From: Deltaproteobacteria bacterium
Lineage (GTDB): Bacteria > Desulfobacterota_B > Binatia > UBA9968
Assembly: GCA_016193385.1 (NCBI GenBank)
Contig: JACPSF010000189.1
Location: forward strand, 1-27,731
Reading direction: 5' to 3'
DNA length: 27,731 nucleotides
A program made the position numbers and the translations under genes. Within the stretch, counting starts at the first letter, position 1; each line of letters starts with the position of its first letter. Positions 6,745 to 14,827 of this stretch are shown here, one piece after another. Below the pieces are notes generated by a model. That model did not search any database and was not told the origin of the DNA. It worked only from the letters and a program-made list of their open reading frames with translations.

Positions 6745-6866
6745 GATCGTCTCTGCGGCTGTGAGATAGTCTTGGGATGATCGTTTGGTGGCGCACTGAT
6801 GGTAGATAGTCTTGTAAGCTGCGAGTTAGTCTGTCCGCTGTGAGATAGTCTTTGGATGATCGTTTT
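6745..6866. repeat. Iteron-like GATAGTCTT array with 20-bp phasing
   Basis: Related 9-mers start at 6745 (GATCGTCTC), 6765 (GATAGTCTT), 6805 (GATAGTCTT), 6825 (GTTAGTCTG) and 6844 (GATAGTCTT): offsets of 20, 40, 20 and 19 bases, about two helical turns. Two of the sites sit in a 30-bp direct repeat (6758-6787 and 6837-6866, two differences). This spacing is typical of arrays bound by an initiator or by a recombination accessory protein. Confidence 0.65.
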
Positions 6867-7018
6867 GTTCGAAGGCGTCGTGGTCGAAGTGAGCAAGGAG
6901 AAATGGGGGGATCATCGGGTAAGGCTCGGGCTAACAGCGTGAATCCTGGGGCAGCGTAGAGCGAAATTTTCATGCAGGAAGAGGCCGAACAGCCATTTGA
7001 GCTGTTTTTTGAGGAGAT

Positions 7019-7216
7019 GTGGGTAAGGTGCCAATCGATCGGCTCCACTGCTGGTGCATCCGGTGCGAAAAGATAACGCGGCTCGAGATCTCGGAGATCG
7101 CGTTTATCGACGACTCCGGCGTGTATGAGGGCCGGGATTTGAAGTGTGGTTCTTGCGGATCAACGCTCTTGAGTTTACTTCTCGAACGGAGGCTCAACGG
7201 TCATGATCGAAGCTGA
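7019..7216 (+). CDS. Small zinc-ribbon protein, about 65 aa
   Basis: The product has two CxxC knuckles, CIRC and CGSC, separated by about 27 residues (HCWCIRC ... LKCGSCGS), the spacing of a zinc ribbon. The start is uncertain: the GTG at 7019 is only two bases from GAGGAG (7011-7016), while the GTG at 7028 has a longer spacing. Its end overlaps the ATG at 7203 of the HTH gene, so zinc-ribbon, HTH and integrase genes form an overlapping set. Such small zinc ribbons in mobile elements are often regulators; no specific family recognised. Confidence 0.6.
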   Translation: MGKVPIDRLHCWCIRCEKITRLEISEIAFIDDSGVYEGRDLKCGSCGSTLLSLLLERRLNGHDRS

Positions 7217-7447
7217 AACGTCGTTTTTGCCGCTATGGGGGGGGTTGCCGCGACCTGTGCTAACGTCGGCGTGAACAACAAGACGCTGGCGAAGATCCTG
7301 AATGGCCAGGTCCCCAGGCGGCTCGATGCGTTCTACAGGGTCATCGACGGTTTGAATGTTCCGATCCAGGAGGCTTTGAATGGCACCGCACCTCAAGCAG
7401 AGAAAAGACCGAAGCTCCACGTGGTACCTGGTGGACGGGTCGCTTAG
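7203..7447 (+). CDS. XRE-type HTH regulator, apparently frameshifted at a G8 tract
   Basis: The intact HTH part (NVGVNNKTLAKILNGQV, then RRLDAFYRVIDGLNVPIQEAL) is read from 7235 on and matches the recognition helix and following helices of Cro/CI-like regulators. The ATG at 7235 would leave the domain without its first helix and has no ribosome-binding site. The ATG at 7203 has GGAGG ten bases upstream and encodes MIEAETSFLPLWGG, but in another frame. The frames meet exactly at a run of eight G (7237-7244); one more G would make a continuous gene. Either this is a sequencing error, a mutation, or slippage. The 3' end overlaps the integrase start. A role in controlling integrase or excision is likely from position. 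Confidence 0.55.
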
Positions 7448-8477
7448 ACGTAGCCTCAAGACCGCGAAGAAGCTGCTCGCCGAGCACCTTCTGCAAGAGT
7501 ACGTCAAGGGTAAGTACGGGCTGAAGCCCACGCCCACGGTGAGTGAGTTCTTCGACCGCTGGATCGAAAAGAAGATCGAGCCGCTGTTCCGCCGCTCACT
7601 GATCCGGGACTATCGCCAGCATTTCGAGACCTACATCCTGCCGAAGTTCAAAGACGTGCGGCTTTTGGCAATTGGGACCGGGTATTTGACGGAGTTTCGG
7701 GTTGAGCTACTGAGGCGAGGGCTGAGCGTGAAAACCTGCCGCAATATTATCGACGGTTCGCTCCGCGCGCTTTACAGGGACGCGCGGGCCGAGCTTGACG
7801 CGCTGAAGGGCAGGGACCCGTTCATCGACATTCACTGGCCGGCGGTCGAGAGACAAAAGCCAGACCCGTTCACAGCGGAGGAGCGCGACCACATCCTCGC
7901 CTTTTTTCGCGAGCGTGAGCCGTTCTATTACCCCTGGGTGCTCACCCCGTTTGTCACCGGGACCAGACCGTCAGAAGCATCGGCGTTGTTGGTGACGGAC
8001 GTGGACCCGGAGCGCTGTGAGATCAGCATAAGCAAGTCCCGTCATCTTGGGGCAGATAGCAGCCCGAAAACGCCAAAAAGTTGCCGCATGATCCGGGTGC
8101 CGAGAGACGCGATCGAAGCGCTGCTGACCCTGCCGTCATGGTCGCTTGCGACCGCACGGCTCTTCCTGAACAAGTTTGGTGATCCGCTTGATGCAAACCA
8201 GTGGGCCCGGGTCTACTGGCCCCGGGTCCTCAAGGGCCTGGGCATCAGGTACCGGAAGTTCTATGCGACCCGCCACACGTTCATCACAGAGATGGTTAAG
8301 CGGGGGGAGAATTTGAAGGCGATCGCCGATTACTGCGGGACGTCGGTGATGATGATCGAGCAGGACTACTGTGGGACGCTCACTCTGAGCGATCGCACGA
8401 TTTCTGCACCGGAGTGGGCTAAGCCTACGAAAGGATTGGTGGTCCCAACGGGAATCGAACCCGTGTTACCGACGTGA
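7380..8477 (+). CDS. int: Tyrosine-family site-specific integrase, 365 aa
   Basis: The start is the ATG at 7380, six bases after AGGAGG. The N-terminus (RSSTWYLVDGSLRRS ... KGKYGL) is an arm-type DNA-binding region, residues ~55-145 a SAM-like core-binding domain, and ~165-340 the catalytic domain. I see Arg196 in TGTRPSEA, a Lys at 230/233, Arg298 in YATRHTF and the nucleophile Tyr330 in MIEQDY. The usual HxxR His is Tyr295, and the usual second His appears as Thr321 (CGTS), a variant I know from other integrases. The gene runs into the antisense of the tRNA-Glu 3' end, which encodes about its last 13 residues. It catalyses integration into and excision from that tRNA. Confidence 0.93.
   Translation: MAPHLKQRKDRSSTWYLVDGSLRRSLKTAKKLLAEHLLQEYVKGKYGLKPTPTVSEFFDRWIEKKIEPLFRRSLIRDYRQHFETYILPKFKDVRLLAIGTGYLTEFRVELLRRGLSVKTCRNIIDGSLRALYRDARAELDALKGRDPFIDIHWPAVERQKPDPFTAEERDHILAFFREREPFYYPWVLTPFVTGTRPSEASALLVTDVDPERCEISISKSRHLGADSSPKTPKSCRMIRVPRDAIEALLTLPSWSLATARLFLNKFGDPLDANQWARVYWPRVLKGLGIRYRKFYATRHTFITEMVKRGENLKAIADYCGTSVMMIEQDYCGTLTLSDRTISAPEWAKPTKGLVVPTGIEPVLPT
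8437..8477. other. Element attachment site in the 3' part of tRNA-Glu
   Basis: The integrase gene ends inside the 3' half of tRNA-Glu, the usual arrangement for tyrosine-recombinase elements that restore the tRNA on insertion. The core must lie in the T-arm/acceptor part of the tRNA; its exact extent cannot be set because the other att copy is outside the window. I did not notice a second copy of the tRNA 3' end in bases 1-8400. Confidence 0.65.
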
Positions 8478-8511
8478 GAGGCCGGTGTCCTAACCGCTAG
8501 ACGATGGGACC
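8437..8511 (-). tRNA. tRNA-Glu (anticodon CUC), CCA encoded
   Basis: On the minus strand the sequence folds as a full cloverleaf: acceptor GGTCCCA/TGGGACC, D-arm GTC...GAC, anticodon stem CCGGC/GTCGG around CTCTCAC (anticodon CTC, reading GAG), T-arm ACGGG-TTCGATT-CCCGT, discriminator A, then CCA. One base separates it from tRNA-Gln. It is the last gene after gltX and serves as the integration site of the element. Confidence 0.95.
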
Positions 8512-8512
8512 A

Positions 8513-8588
8513 TGGCTGAGGAGGTAGGACTCGAACCTACAATCGCCTGATCCAGAGTCAGGTGGCTTACCAATTAGCCGACTCCTCA
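8513..8588 (-). tRNA. tRNA-Gln (anticodon CUG), CCA encoded
   Basis: A minus-strand cloverleaf with acceptor TGAGGAG/CTCCTCA, anticodon stem CCTGA/TCAGG around CTCTGGA (anticodon CTG, reading CAG), T-arm with GTTCGAGTC, discriminator G and encoded CCA. U1-A72 and G73 are the known recognition features for glutaminyl-tRNA synthetase, whose gene lies 1.6 kb away. It starts 25 bases after the gltX stop and is probably processed from the same transcript. Confidence 0.95.
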
Positions 8589-8613
8589 ACGAACAGCGTT
8601 TAAATTAAAAGAA

Positions 8614-10044
8614 TCACGCGGGGGAGTCAAGACTACGCATGTAATCGAGGGCCTTCCCAAGCCGCCGCAGCGTGCGCTCTTTTCCCAGCACGGCGATGAC
8701 CTCATAAATTCCCGGGCTCGCGGTTGAGCCAGTCAGCGCAACTCGGACTGGTTGGGCCAGTTTTCCCAGAGGCAATCCCTTTTCCAGGAGGATTCCTGTG
8801 AACACCTGTTCGATGGCTTGCTCGTTGAAGTTCTCCAGCACAGAAAGCCCGGCTGTCAGTTGCCGCATCGGCTCGCAGACCTCAGGGTTGAGGAATTTTT
8901 TTGCCGCCTCTTCGTCGAAGGTGATGTCATCGCTCAGGTAAAAATGGGCCAAGTCCACGAGTTCCGTAAGTTTCTTGGCCCGCTCGGTCAGTGTCGCCAG
9001 CATCTTCTCCAGCCATGCATGATCTTCGGGCCTGGGATAGCCCTTGGCCTCGATAAATGGGAGCACTTCGTCAGCCAGCCGGGAAAGCGGGCGGCTTTTC
9101 ATGTAGTGAGAATTAAGCCAGAGGAGTTTTTCGGGATTGAAAATGCCCGCCGACTTGCCCACGTTCTCCAGGTTGAACTTTTCGATCAGCTCATCGCGCG
9201 AAAATATCTCCTGGTCGCCATGAGACCAGCCCAAACGCACGAGGTAGTTGACCAATGCCTCGGGAAAGTAGCCCATGTCTCGGTACGCCGTCACTGACGT
9301 AGCCCCATGTCGTTTGCTCAGGCGCGCCTTATCGACCCCGAGAATGAGCGGCACGTGGGCGAATTGGGGTGTGGGGTAGCCTAAGGCCTGATAGAGAAGG
9401 ATCTGTCTGGGGGTGTTTGCAAGGTGGTCGTCGCCCCGGATGATGTGCGTGATTTCCATGTCAATATCGTCCACGACCACACAGAAATTATAGGTTGGGT
9501 TGCCATCTGAGCGGGCAATGATGAGATCGTCCAATTCGCGGTTTTCGAAAACCACGGGCCCTTTCACCGCATCCTCGACGATGGTGGTGCCGCTTTGGGG
9601 GGAAAGAAAGCGGACCACATAAGGCTTCCCTTTGGAAAAGGTTGGGATTCTCCCGTCCTTGGGCCGGCAGGTCCCGTCATATGCCGGCTTGCGCTTCGCC
9701 TTGATGGCTTCCTGCCGCTTGGCGTCCAGCACTTCCGGAGAACAAACGCAAGGATAGGCTTTCCCTTGATTCAGGAGCCTCTGAATTTTTTCATGATAAA
9801 CAGACAAGCGTGCGGTCTGCCGATAAGGTCCTTCGTCCCATTCCAATTGCAGCCACTCAAGCCCCTGAAGGATCGCCCCGATGGCCTCCTCGGTGGATCT
9901 TTCCCTGTCTGTATCCTCGATGCGCAGGATGAACTTGCCGCCATGGTGACGGGCGAAGAGATAGTTAAAAAGAGCGGTGCGCGCGCCGCCGATATGGAGA
10001 TATCCGGTAGGGCTGGGGGCGAAGCGTGTACGCACCGATGCCAT
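8614..10044 (-). CDS. gltX: Glutamyl-tRNA synthetase
   Basis: Class I aminoacyl-tRNA synthetase that charges tRNA-Glu with glutamate in the cytoplasm. The product starts [20 protein letters not shown], with the HIGH-type motif (HIGG) in the first 20 residues, then [10 protein letters not shown], and a KMSKS-type loop ARLSKRHG near residue 245. The C-terminal anticodon-binding region closes with [14 protein letters not shown]. From the ATG at 10044 the length is 476 residues, normal for the family; an upstream GTG start at 10080 would add residues without conservation. The two tRNA genes for Glu and Gln follow directly. It is divergent from glnS, with about 130 bases between starts. Confidence 0.96.
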   Translation of the reverse strand: MASVRTRFAPSPTGYLHIGGARTALFNYLFARHHGGKFILRIEDTDRERSTEEAIGAILQGLEWLQLEWDEGPYRQTARLSVYHEKIQRLLNQGKAYPCVCSPEVLDAKRQEAIKAKRKPAYDGTCRPKDGRIPTFSKGKPYVVRFLSPQSGTTIVEDAVKGPVVFENRELDDLIIARSDGNPTYNFCVVVDDIDMEITHIIRGDDHLANTPRQILLYQALGYPTPQFAHVPLILGVDKARLSKRHGATSVTAYRDMGYFPEALVNYLVRLGWSHGDQEIFSRDELIEKFNLENVGKSAGIFNPEKLLWLNSHYMKSRPLSRLADEVLPFIEAKGYPRPEDHAWLEKMLATLTERAKKLTELVDLAHFYLSDDITFDEEAAKKFLNPEVCEPMRQLTAGLSVLENFNEQAIEQVFTGILLEKGLPLGKLAQPVRVALTGSTASPGIYEVIAVLGKERTLRRLGKALDYMRSLDSPA

Positions 10045-10107
10045 GAGTGTAAAGTAACAAGGGGTCGCGGTCACAGTCAACAGCGGGACGGCGAAAAAGC
10101 CGTGAAC

Positions 10108-10155
10108 TTTAGAAACGCTTAAAAAAAAGCTAGAATCTCGAGATTCCTAGATCTA
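10108..10155 (+). promoter_or_regulatory. Probable glnS promoter with overlapping palindromes
   Basis: TTTAGA (10108-10113) and TAGAAT (10131-10136) with a 17-base spacer form a moderate sigma70-type promoter. A perfect 14-bp palindrome, GAATCTCGAGATTC (10133-10146), overlaps the -10, and an 8-bp palindrome, TAGATCTA (10148-10155), follows at once. These could form an operator or a leader structure. Confidence 0.4.
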
Positions 10156-10174
10156 TGGATAAGGAGCTGTGAGC

Positions 10175-11884
10175 ATGCCCTCGATGGATTCCACCCCCTC
10201 CAACTTCATCCGCAACATTATCACGGAAGACCTGAGGCAAAGTAAAAACGGCGGGCGGGTCCACACGCGATTTCCGCCCGAGCCGAACGGTTACCTCCAT
10301 ATCGGGCATGCCAAATCCATCTGCCTCAATTTCGGTCTCGCGGCCGAATACGGTGGCCTTTGCAATTTACGCTTTGATGATACCAATCCAAGCAAGGAGG
10401 ACATCGAATACGTCGACTCCATCAAAGCGGACGTGCGCTGGTTGGGGTTCGATTGGGCCGATCGGGAATACTACGCGTCCGACTACTTCGAGCAACTCTA
10501 CCAGTACGCATGGCAGTTGATCCAGTCAGGCAAGGCGTACGTTTGCGACTTGAGCGCGGAGCAGGTCCGGGAGTACCGGGGCACCTTAACAGAGCCGGGC
10601 AAGGACAGTCCGTACCGCGCTCGCTCTGTCGAAGGGAACTTCGATCTGTTCGCGCGCATGCGGGCAGGCGAGTTTCCGGACGGCTCCCGCACGCTCCGGG
10701 CCAAGATTGACATGGCCTCTGCCAACCTGAATATGCGGGACCCGGTCATGTACCGAATTCTCCGGGCCACGCACCACCGCACCGGCGACAAGTGGTGTAT
10801 CTATCCGACGTACGACTTCGCCCATGGCCAGTCGGATTCCATCGAGGGGATTACCCATTCGATCTGCACGCTGGAATTTGAAGATCATCGGCCGTTGTAT
10901 GACTGGTTCTTGGACCAGTTGAAGATCCATCATCCCCAGCAGATCGAGTTCGCCCGCCTCAATCTTAACTACACCGTGATGAGCAAGCGAAAACTGCTGG
11001 AATTGGTAAAAGAAGGGTATGTCACTGGATGGGACGATCCGCGGATGCCGACCCTAGCGGGTTTGCGGCGGCGGGGCTACACACCGAAGTCGATCCGAGA
11101 TTTCTGTGAGCGGATCGGCGTGGCCAAGAAGAATAGTACCGTCGACATAGCGATGCTTGAGCACTGCCTGCGTGAAGACCTAAACAAGCGCGCGCCGCGC
11201 TTCATGGCTGTGTTACGTCCGCTTCGGGTGGTCATTGACAACTATCCGGAAAACCAAGTGGAAGAGCTGGAGGCCGTGAACAACCCAGAAGATCCCAGTA
11301 TGGGGACGCGGAAGGTTCCCTTTTCACGCGTGCTATATATTGAACGAGAGGATTTTCGTGAGGACCCGCCGAAACAGTATTATCGTTTGGGCCCTGGTCG
11401 TGAAGTGCGGCTGCGATACGCGTATATTATCAAGTGCGTGGATGTCGTTAAGGATGCCGAAACCGGCGAAGTGGCCGAGCTGCGTTGTGTCTTTGATCCC
11501 GATACCAAAAGCGGTTCAGCTATGAGCGGACGCAAGGTCAAGGGCACGGTTCACTGGGTTTCGGCCCGCCATTCCCTCCAAGCCGAAGTGCGGTTGTACA
11601 ATCATCTCTTCACAAAGGCAGACCCGGAGGATGTGGAAAAGGGTGGTGATTGGAGGAGTCATTTGAATCCCGATTCGCTTGAGCGATTGACATCGTGCCG
11701 GGTGGAACCCAGTCTGGCGGGTGCGGCGCCAGGGAGTCACTACCAGTTCGAAAGACTGGGCTATTTTTGCGTCGATTCCGTCGACTCGTCAGATGAGAAG
11801 CTCGTTTTCAACCGGACGGTAACGTTACGTGATTCGTGGGCCAACATCGAGAAAGCGTTGAAGGGAGAGGTGGAGAAATTGTGA
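10175..11884 (+). CDS. glnS: Glutaminyl-tRNA synthetase
   Basis: Charges tRNA-Gln directly with glutamine. The ATG at 10175 lies eight bases after AAGGAG and is preferred over the GTG at 10169. The product has the HIGH motif [37 protein letters not shown] and the KMSKS-type VMSKRKLL, followed by the GlnS anticodon-binding beta-barrels ([11 protein letters not shown] ... YFCVDS). About 570 residues is close to the usual size. Presence of GlnS means the genome need not depend on the Glu-tRNA-Gln amidotransferase route for Gln. Its grouping with gltX and both tRNAs makes a compact Glu/Gln charging cluster. Confidence 0.97.
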   Translation: MPSMDSTPSNFIRNIITEDLRQSKNGGRVHTRFPPEPNGYLHIGHAKSICLNFGLAAEYGGLCNLRFDDTNPSKEDIEYVDSIKADVRWLGFDWADREYYASDYFEQLYQYAWQLIQSGKAYVCDLSAEQVREYRGTLTEPGKDSPYRARSVEGNFDLFARMRAGEFPDGSRTLRAKIDMASANLNMRDPVMYRILRATHHRTGDKWCIYPTYDFAHGQSDSIEGITHSICTLEFEDHRPLYDWFLDQLKIHHPQQIEFARLNLNYTVMSKRKLLELVKEGYVTGWDDPRMPTLAGLRRRGYTPKSIRDFCERIGVAKKNSTVDIAMLEHCLREDLNKRAPRFMAVLRPLRVVIDNYPENQVEELEAVNNPEDPSMGTRKVPFSRVLYIEREDFREDPPKQYYRLGPGREVRLRYAYIIKCVDVVKDAETGEVAELRCVFDPDTKSGSAMSGRKVKGTVHWVSARHSLQAEVRLYNHLFTKADPEDVEKGGDWRSHLNPDSLERLTSCRVEPSLAGAAPGSHYQFERLGYFCVDSVDSSDEKLVFNRTVTLRDSWANIEKALKGEVEKL

Positions 11885-11900
11885 AATCCATTGCAATCTC

Positions 11901-13145
11901 TTAGAAGCGGTAGCGGAGATGGAGAGAGACCAGGTTCTGGAAGGTTTCATACTTATCACGGCCAGGCGTGAAGGGGAGAGCAAGATCTGCTTCTAGGACG
12001 TTATTAGTTACCCGCCTTGTCTTGTAGAAGACCGCCATGTAGCCAAGATCGATTGTCAGGCCCTGCCAATTATAACCGATCCCGCCAGTAAGGGTTAACC
12101 AGTCGGCACCGGGTATGGCGGGACTTAAAGTACGCCCCGGGATGGGCGTCTCGTCCAGTCCGAGGCCGCCTCTTAGCTCGAGGTTTGGCTGGAGCTTGTA
12201 AGATGTACCAAAACGCAGAGTGCTTGTGTCCTTCCAGTCCTGCGGGATGAAAAAACCTGGGATTAGCCCTCCCAAGAGGGGTGAGCTAAAGCGCGCTTTG
12301 AGGTGTTTAAACTCGCTCCAATGGGTGAAATCATAAGCAAATTCCACAGCCCAGGCGGGATTGATTTGCCAGTTGATGCCCATGCTGATAACCGGGGGTA
12401 AGGGGATTTGCGTCCCCTTCGATTTGGTAGAGGTCACCGGTCCGGTGCCGAATTTGACATCCGCGGTATCGAAGTTTAGATCAACCCTGCTTCGGTATTT
12501 TAGCCCCAACTTGAGCCGCTCATGGGGTTTGACCAGGAGGCCCAGGCCATAGGCGTACCCATTATCGGTATCCGTAATGCGCAGGCGTGCCTCAGGGCCG
12601 CCCAGGAATATAGACCGGGAGAGAAGGGCGGATGAGTGGACAAAGCTTACCCCTCCGCCTACCGATAGAAAAGAGGAGAGACGCCAAGCAACCGCCGGAG
12701 TGATGTATGCAGTTCTCAACTCTGATCGTATGGCAGCGAATCGGGTGAAGCCGCCAGGGGCATAGCTGGTTGCCAGGCCAAAGGGGGTAAAACTGCCAAG
12801 CCCCAGTGTGAATTGAGTGCCCGGAACGTGGTAGTTCGCGAAGAGGGTTGGGATAAGATCGTCATCGTGTTTGTTCACCGACCTCCTGCCGCTGTTGGTT
12901 ACGCCGCTTGCCGTATTGACATAGATGGCTCCGACCATGATCTGATTCCCTTCGACTTCGGTGAGTGCGGCCGGGTTGGAATAGACGGCTGAGGGATCAT
13001 CCACTCCTGCGGTTACAGCGTTGGCCAAACTGGCTGCCTTCGCTGTTTGCGGGGGAATTGCAAATCCTCCGCCCAAGGCATTTCCCCTTCCAAGGACGAT
13101 CGGGACGAGCACGAAAACAACAATTGCGATTCTTCTGCTTAACAT
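11901..13145 (-). CDS. OmpP1/FadL/TodX-family outer-membrane porin
   Basis: A 414-residue protein with an N-terminal signal peptide (residues ~1-23, hydrophobic IAIVVFVLVPIVLG). The FadL signature follows: GGGFAIPPQTAKAASLANA and a YSNPAALTEVEGNQ motif. Many alternating beta strands follow, and the chain ends in LHLRYRF, a C-terminal aromatic residue needed for outer-membrane insertion. FadL-family channels move fatty acids or other hydrophobic compounds across the outer membrane; which substrate is used here cannot be told. It converges on glnS and diverges from the HTH/ketosynthase locus, sharing a ~90-bp promoter region, so its regulation may be linked to that locus. Confidence 0.93.
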   Translation of the reverse strand: MLSRRIAIVVFVLVPIVLGRGNALGGGFAIPPQTAKAASLANAVTAGVDDPSAVYSNPAALTEVEGNQIMVGAIYVNTASGVTNSGRRSVNKHDDDLIPTLFANYHVPGTQFTLGLGSFTPFGLATSYAPGGFTRFAAIRSELRTAYITPAVAWRLSSFLSVGGGVSFVHSSALLSRSIFLGGPEARLRITDTDNGYAYGLGLLVKPHERLKLGLKYRSRVDLNFDTADVKFGTGPVTSTKSKGTQIPLPPVISMGINWQINPAWAVEFAYDFTHWSEFKHLKARFSSPLLGGLIPGFFIPQDWKDTSTLRFGTSYKLQPNLELRGGLGLDETPIPGRTLSPAIPGADWLTLTGGIGYNWQGLTIDLGYMAVFYKTRRVTNNVLEADLALPFTPGRDKYETFQNLVSLHLRYRF

Positions 13146-13164
13146 CCTGTCCGGGTCTTTACCG

Positions 13165-13219
13165 TTGACTAACGTAGCTAACTTCTGTATACATTAGCCA
13201 AACATTAGCAAACATTGCC
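13165..13219 (+). promoter_or_regulatory. Consensus sigma70 promoter with ACATTAGC direct repeats
   Basis: TTGACT (13165-13170) and TATACA (13188-13193) are separated by exactly 17 bases. Three copies of ACATTAGC or ACATTGCC start at 13191, 13202 and 13212, overlapping the -10 and the expected start of transcription. Their 10-11 bp spacing suits an operator read from one DNA face. They lie between the divergent porin gene and the HTH gene. Confidence 0.65.
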
Positions 13220-13234
13220 ATAAGGGGTGACAAA

Positions 13235-13426
13235 GTGCAAGAAAATTTATTAACCACGGAGCAGGTCGCCCGCTATCTTAAAGTCGACAAGTTTACCGTC
13301 TACCGCCTGGTTTCCCAAAAGAAGCTTCCAGCCTTTCGTGTAGGCAATCAATGGCGCTTCAAACGGAAGATGATCGAAGCGTGGCTGATGAGAAACTTGA
13401 ACATTCAAAAGAAACCCTCGCACTAA
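13235..13426 (+). CDS. Small HTH DNA-binding protein (excisionase/BldC-like fold), 63 aa
   Basis: Starts at the GTG at 13235 after AAGGGGTGA. The product (LLTTEQVARYLKVDKFTVYRLVSQKKLPAFRVGNQWRFKR) is the standard MerR-like helix-turn-helix of the so-called excisionase family; despite that name, such stand-alone proteins are commonly regulators. It has no other domain. It is the first gene after the promoter with the ACATTAGC repeats and precedes the ketosynthase by 130 bases, so autoregulation and control of the locus are likely. Confidence 0.85.
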   Translation: MQENLLTTEQVARYLKVDKFTVYRLVSQKKLPAFRVGNQWRFKRKMIEAWLMRNLNIQKKPSH

Positions 13427-13556
13427 AATAAACATGGCTGAAGCAGAGTGAAACAACCAGTATTCTTAGTTCTTTACGCGATCGAGAGAATCCTTGAGAG
13501 GTTTTTTGTCGCGCCACGATCTGCAATGGGGATTTCCGGGGTGGTGCCGAGGGTCC

Positions 13557-14813
13557 GTGGACGATCATAGAAGACGTAGAGTAGTCATCACAGGGTTAGG
13601 GGTTGTTTCTGCCATCGGTGTCGGCAGGGAAGCTTACTGGAATTCCCTGCTAGGTGGAAGGTCCGGTGTGCAGAGGATCGATGCCTTTGACGTCTCGAGC
13701 TATCCCTGCCAGGTGGCGGGCCAAGTACGAAACTTCGATCCGGTAGATTACATGCCCGCCCAATTGGCAAGACGAATCGATCGTTTTGCCCAGTTTGCGC
13801 TGGCGGCCGCACAGCTGGCCGTCGAAGATGGAAACCTACAGATTGCCCAAGAACGCCCGGAAAAGATCGGTGTTGTGCTGGGGACTTCGGTTGGTACCCT
13901 TTGCTATGCCGAACAGCAGATTGCCCTTTTTCATGAGAAGGGCGCCGCAAGAATCAATCCTTTCTTTGCTACTTCGGTAATCCCGAGTAGCGCTGCGACC
14001 CAAATCTTGCTCAACCTTAAGATTAAAGGGCCGTCTCAAACTATCACGACAGCTTGCGCTTCCAGCACTTGGGCCGTTGGGCCGGCTCTCCAGTCCGTTC
14101 GCGATGGAATCACCGATATCGTCCTGGTTGGCGGGTCCGAAGCGCCAATCACGCCTTTGGTTCTCTCCGCCTTATCTTCGCTGCGCGTGCTTTCGGCGGA
14201 AGATGGCTCCTCCGGCGCATCCTTTAGCCCTTTCAGCAAGGAAGCGTCCGGTTTTGTTTTAGGAGAGGGCGCCGGAATTTTAGTCCTGGAGGAGCTGGGC
14301 CATGCCTTGCGACGGGGCGCCAAAATTTATGCGGAGGTGGTTGGTTTTGGCTGCTCGTCGGATGCGTACCACCTCATGTTCTTCGACCCTGGTTATGAGA
14401 GACCCGCGGCGGCGATTTGTTCTGCCTTGGAGGAAGCTCGATTAGGGGCCGATGAGGTGGGTTACATCAATGCTCATGGGATCGCCATCCGCGAGAGCGA
14501 TCGCGGTGAAACGAGTATTTTTAAGAAGGCTTTTGGAGAGGTCGTCTATCAAATTCCTATCAGCGCCACGAAACCGCTCACCGGCCACACCTTAGGGGCG
14601 GGTGGAGCCTTGGAGCTCATTGCTTGTTGCCTGATGATGGAGCATGGATATTTGCATGCCACGATCAATTTCCAGGAGTCCGATCCTCTATGTGATCTCA
14701 ACTACCTTCCTAACGTGGGGATTCGGCGCAGCGTCGGCGCGATGGTTTCGGTGTCGTTTGGTTTTGGGGGTTATAACGCTGCTTGCGTCATTCGAAAATG
14801 TGACGTCGGTTGA
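13557..14813 (+). CDS. FabF-like beta-ketoacyl-ACP synthase
   Basis: Condensing enzyme of the thiolase fold that elongates an acyl chain with a malonyl-type unit. The GTG at 13557 is preferred because it starts just before the conserved RRVVITGLGVVSAIG; the longer frame from a TTG at 13494 adds unconserved residues. From this start the protein has 418 residues, with active-site Cys167 in TTACASSTW, His307 in NAHG, Lys339 and His344 in KPLTGH, so it should be catalytic. NAHGIAIRESD replaces the usual NAHGTST. No acyl carrier protein, malonyltransferase or reductase is nearby; the gene overlaps a histidine kinase frame. It is thus unlikely to be the housekeeping FabF and may make a lipid signal or a modified acyl group. 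Confidence 0.9.
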   Translation: MDDHRRRRVVITGLGVVSAIGVGREAYWNSLLGGRSGVQRIDAFDVSSYPCQVAGQVRNFDPVDYMPAQLARRIDRFAQFALAAAQLAVEDGNLQIAQERPEKIGVVLGTSVGTLCYAEQQIALFHEKGAARINPFFATSVIPSSAATQILLNLKIKGPSQTITTACASSTWAVGPALQSVRDGITDIVLVGGSEAPITPLVLSALSSLRVLSAEDGSSGASFSPFSKEASGFVLGEGAGILVLEELGHALRRGAKIYAEVVGFGCSSDAYHLMFFDPGYERPAAAICSALEEARLGADEVGYINAHGIAIRESDRGETSIFKKAFGEVVYQIPISATKPLTGHTLGAGGALELIACCLMMEHGYLHATINFQESDPLCDLNYLPNVGIRRSVGAMVSVSFGFGGYNAACVIRKCDVG

Positions 14814-14827
14814 CCCCTGATTCCTTC

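Larger units (their letters stand above)
6506..7018. other. Non-coding region of the element rich in repeats
   Basis: I see no convincing gene in about 510 bases. The reading frames on the minus strand here lack ribosome-binding sites and encode low-complexity Ser/Arg/Pro-rich peptides. A 34-codon frame from 6972 (MQEEAEQPFELF) has no good ribosome-binding site and overlaps the next gene. The region holds two hairpin/CCCCGGGG units and a phased GATAGTCTT array, both listed separately. It could be an origin, a set of integrase or excisionase arm sites, or a regulatory hub. Confidence 0.6.

Noticed and set aside
6731..6866. CRISPR array
   Set aside because: Repeats are short and degenerate, without spacers of uniform length, and no cas genes are present.
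6429..7048. Minus-strand frames over the repeat region
   Set aside because: They merely translate the DNA repeats into repeated Ser/Arg/Leu peptides; no good starts.
6972..7076. 34-codon frame MQEEAEQPFELF...
   Set aside because: No clear ribosome-binding site and it overlaps the better supported zinc-ribbon gene.
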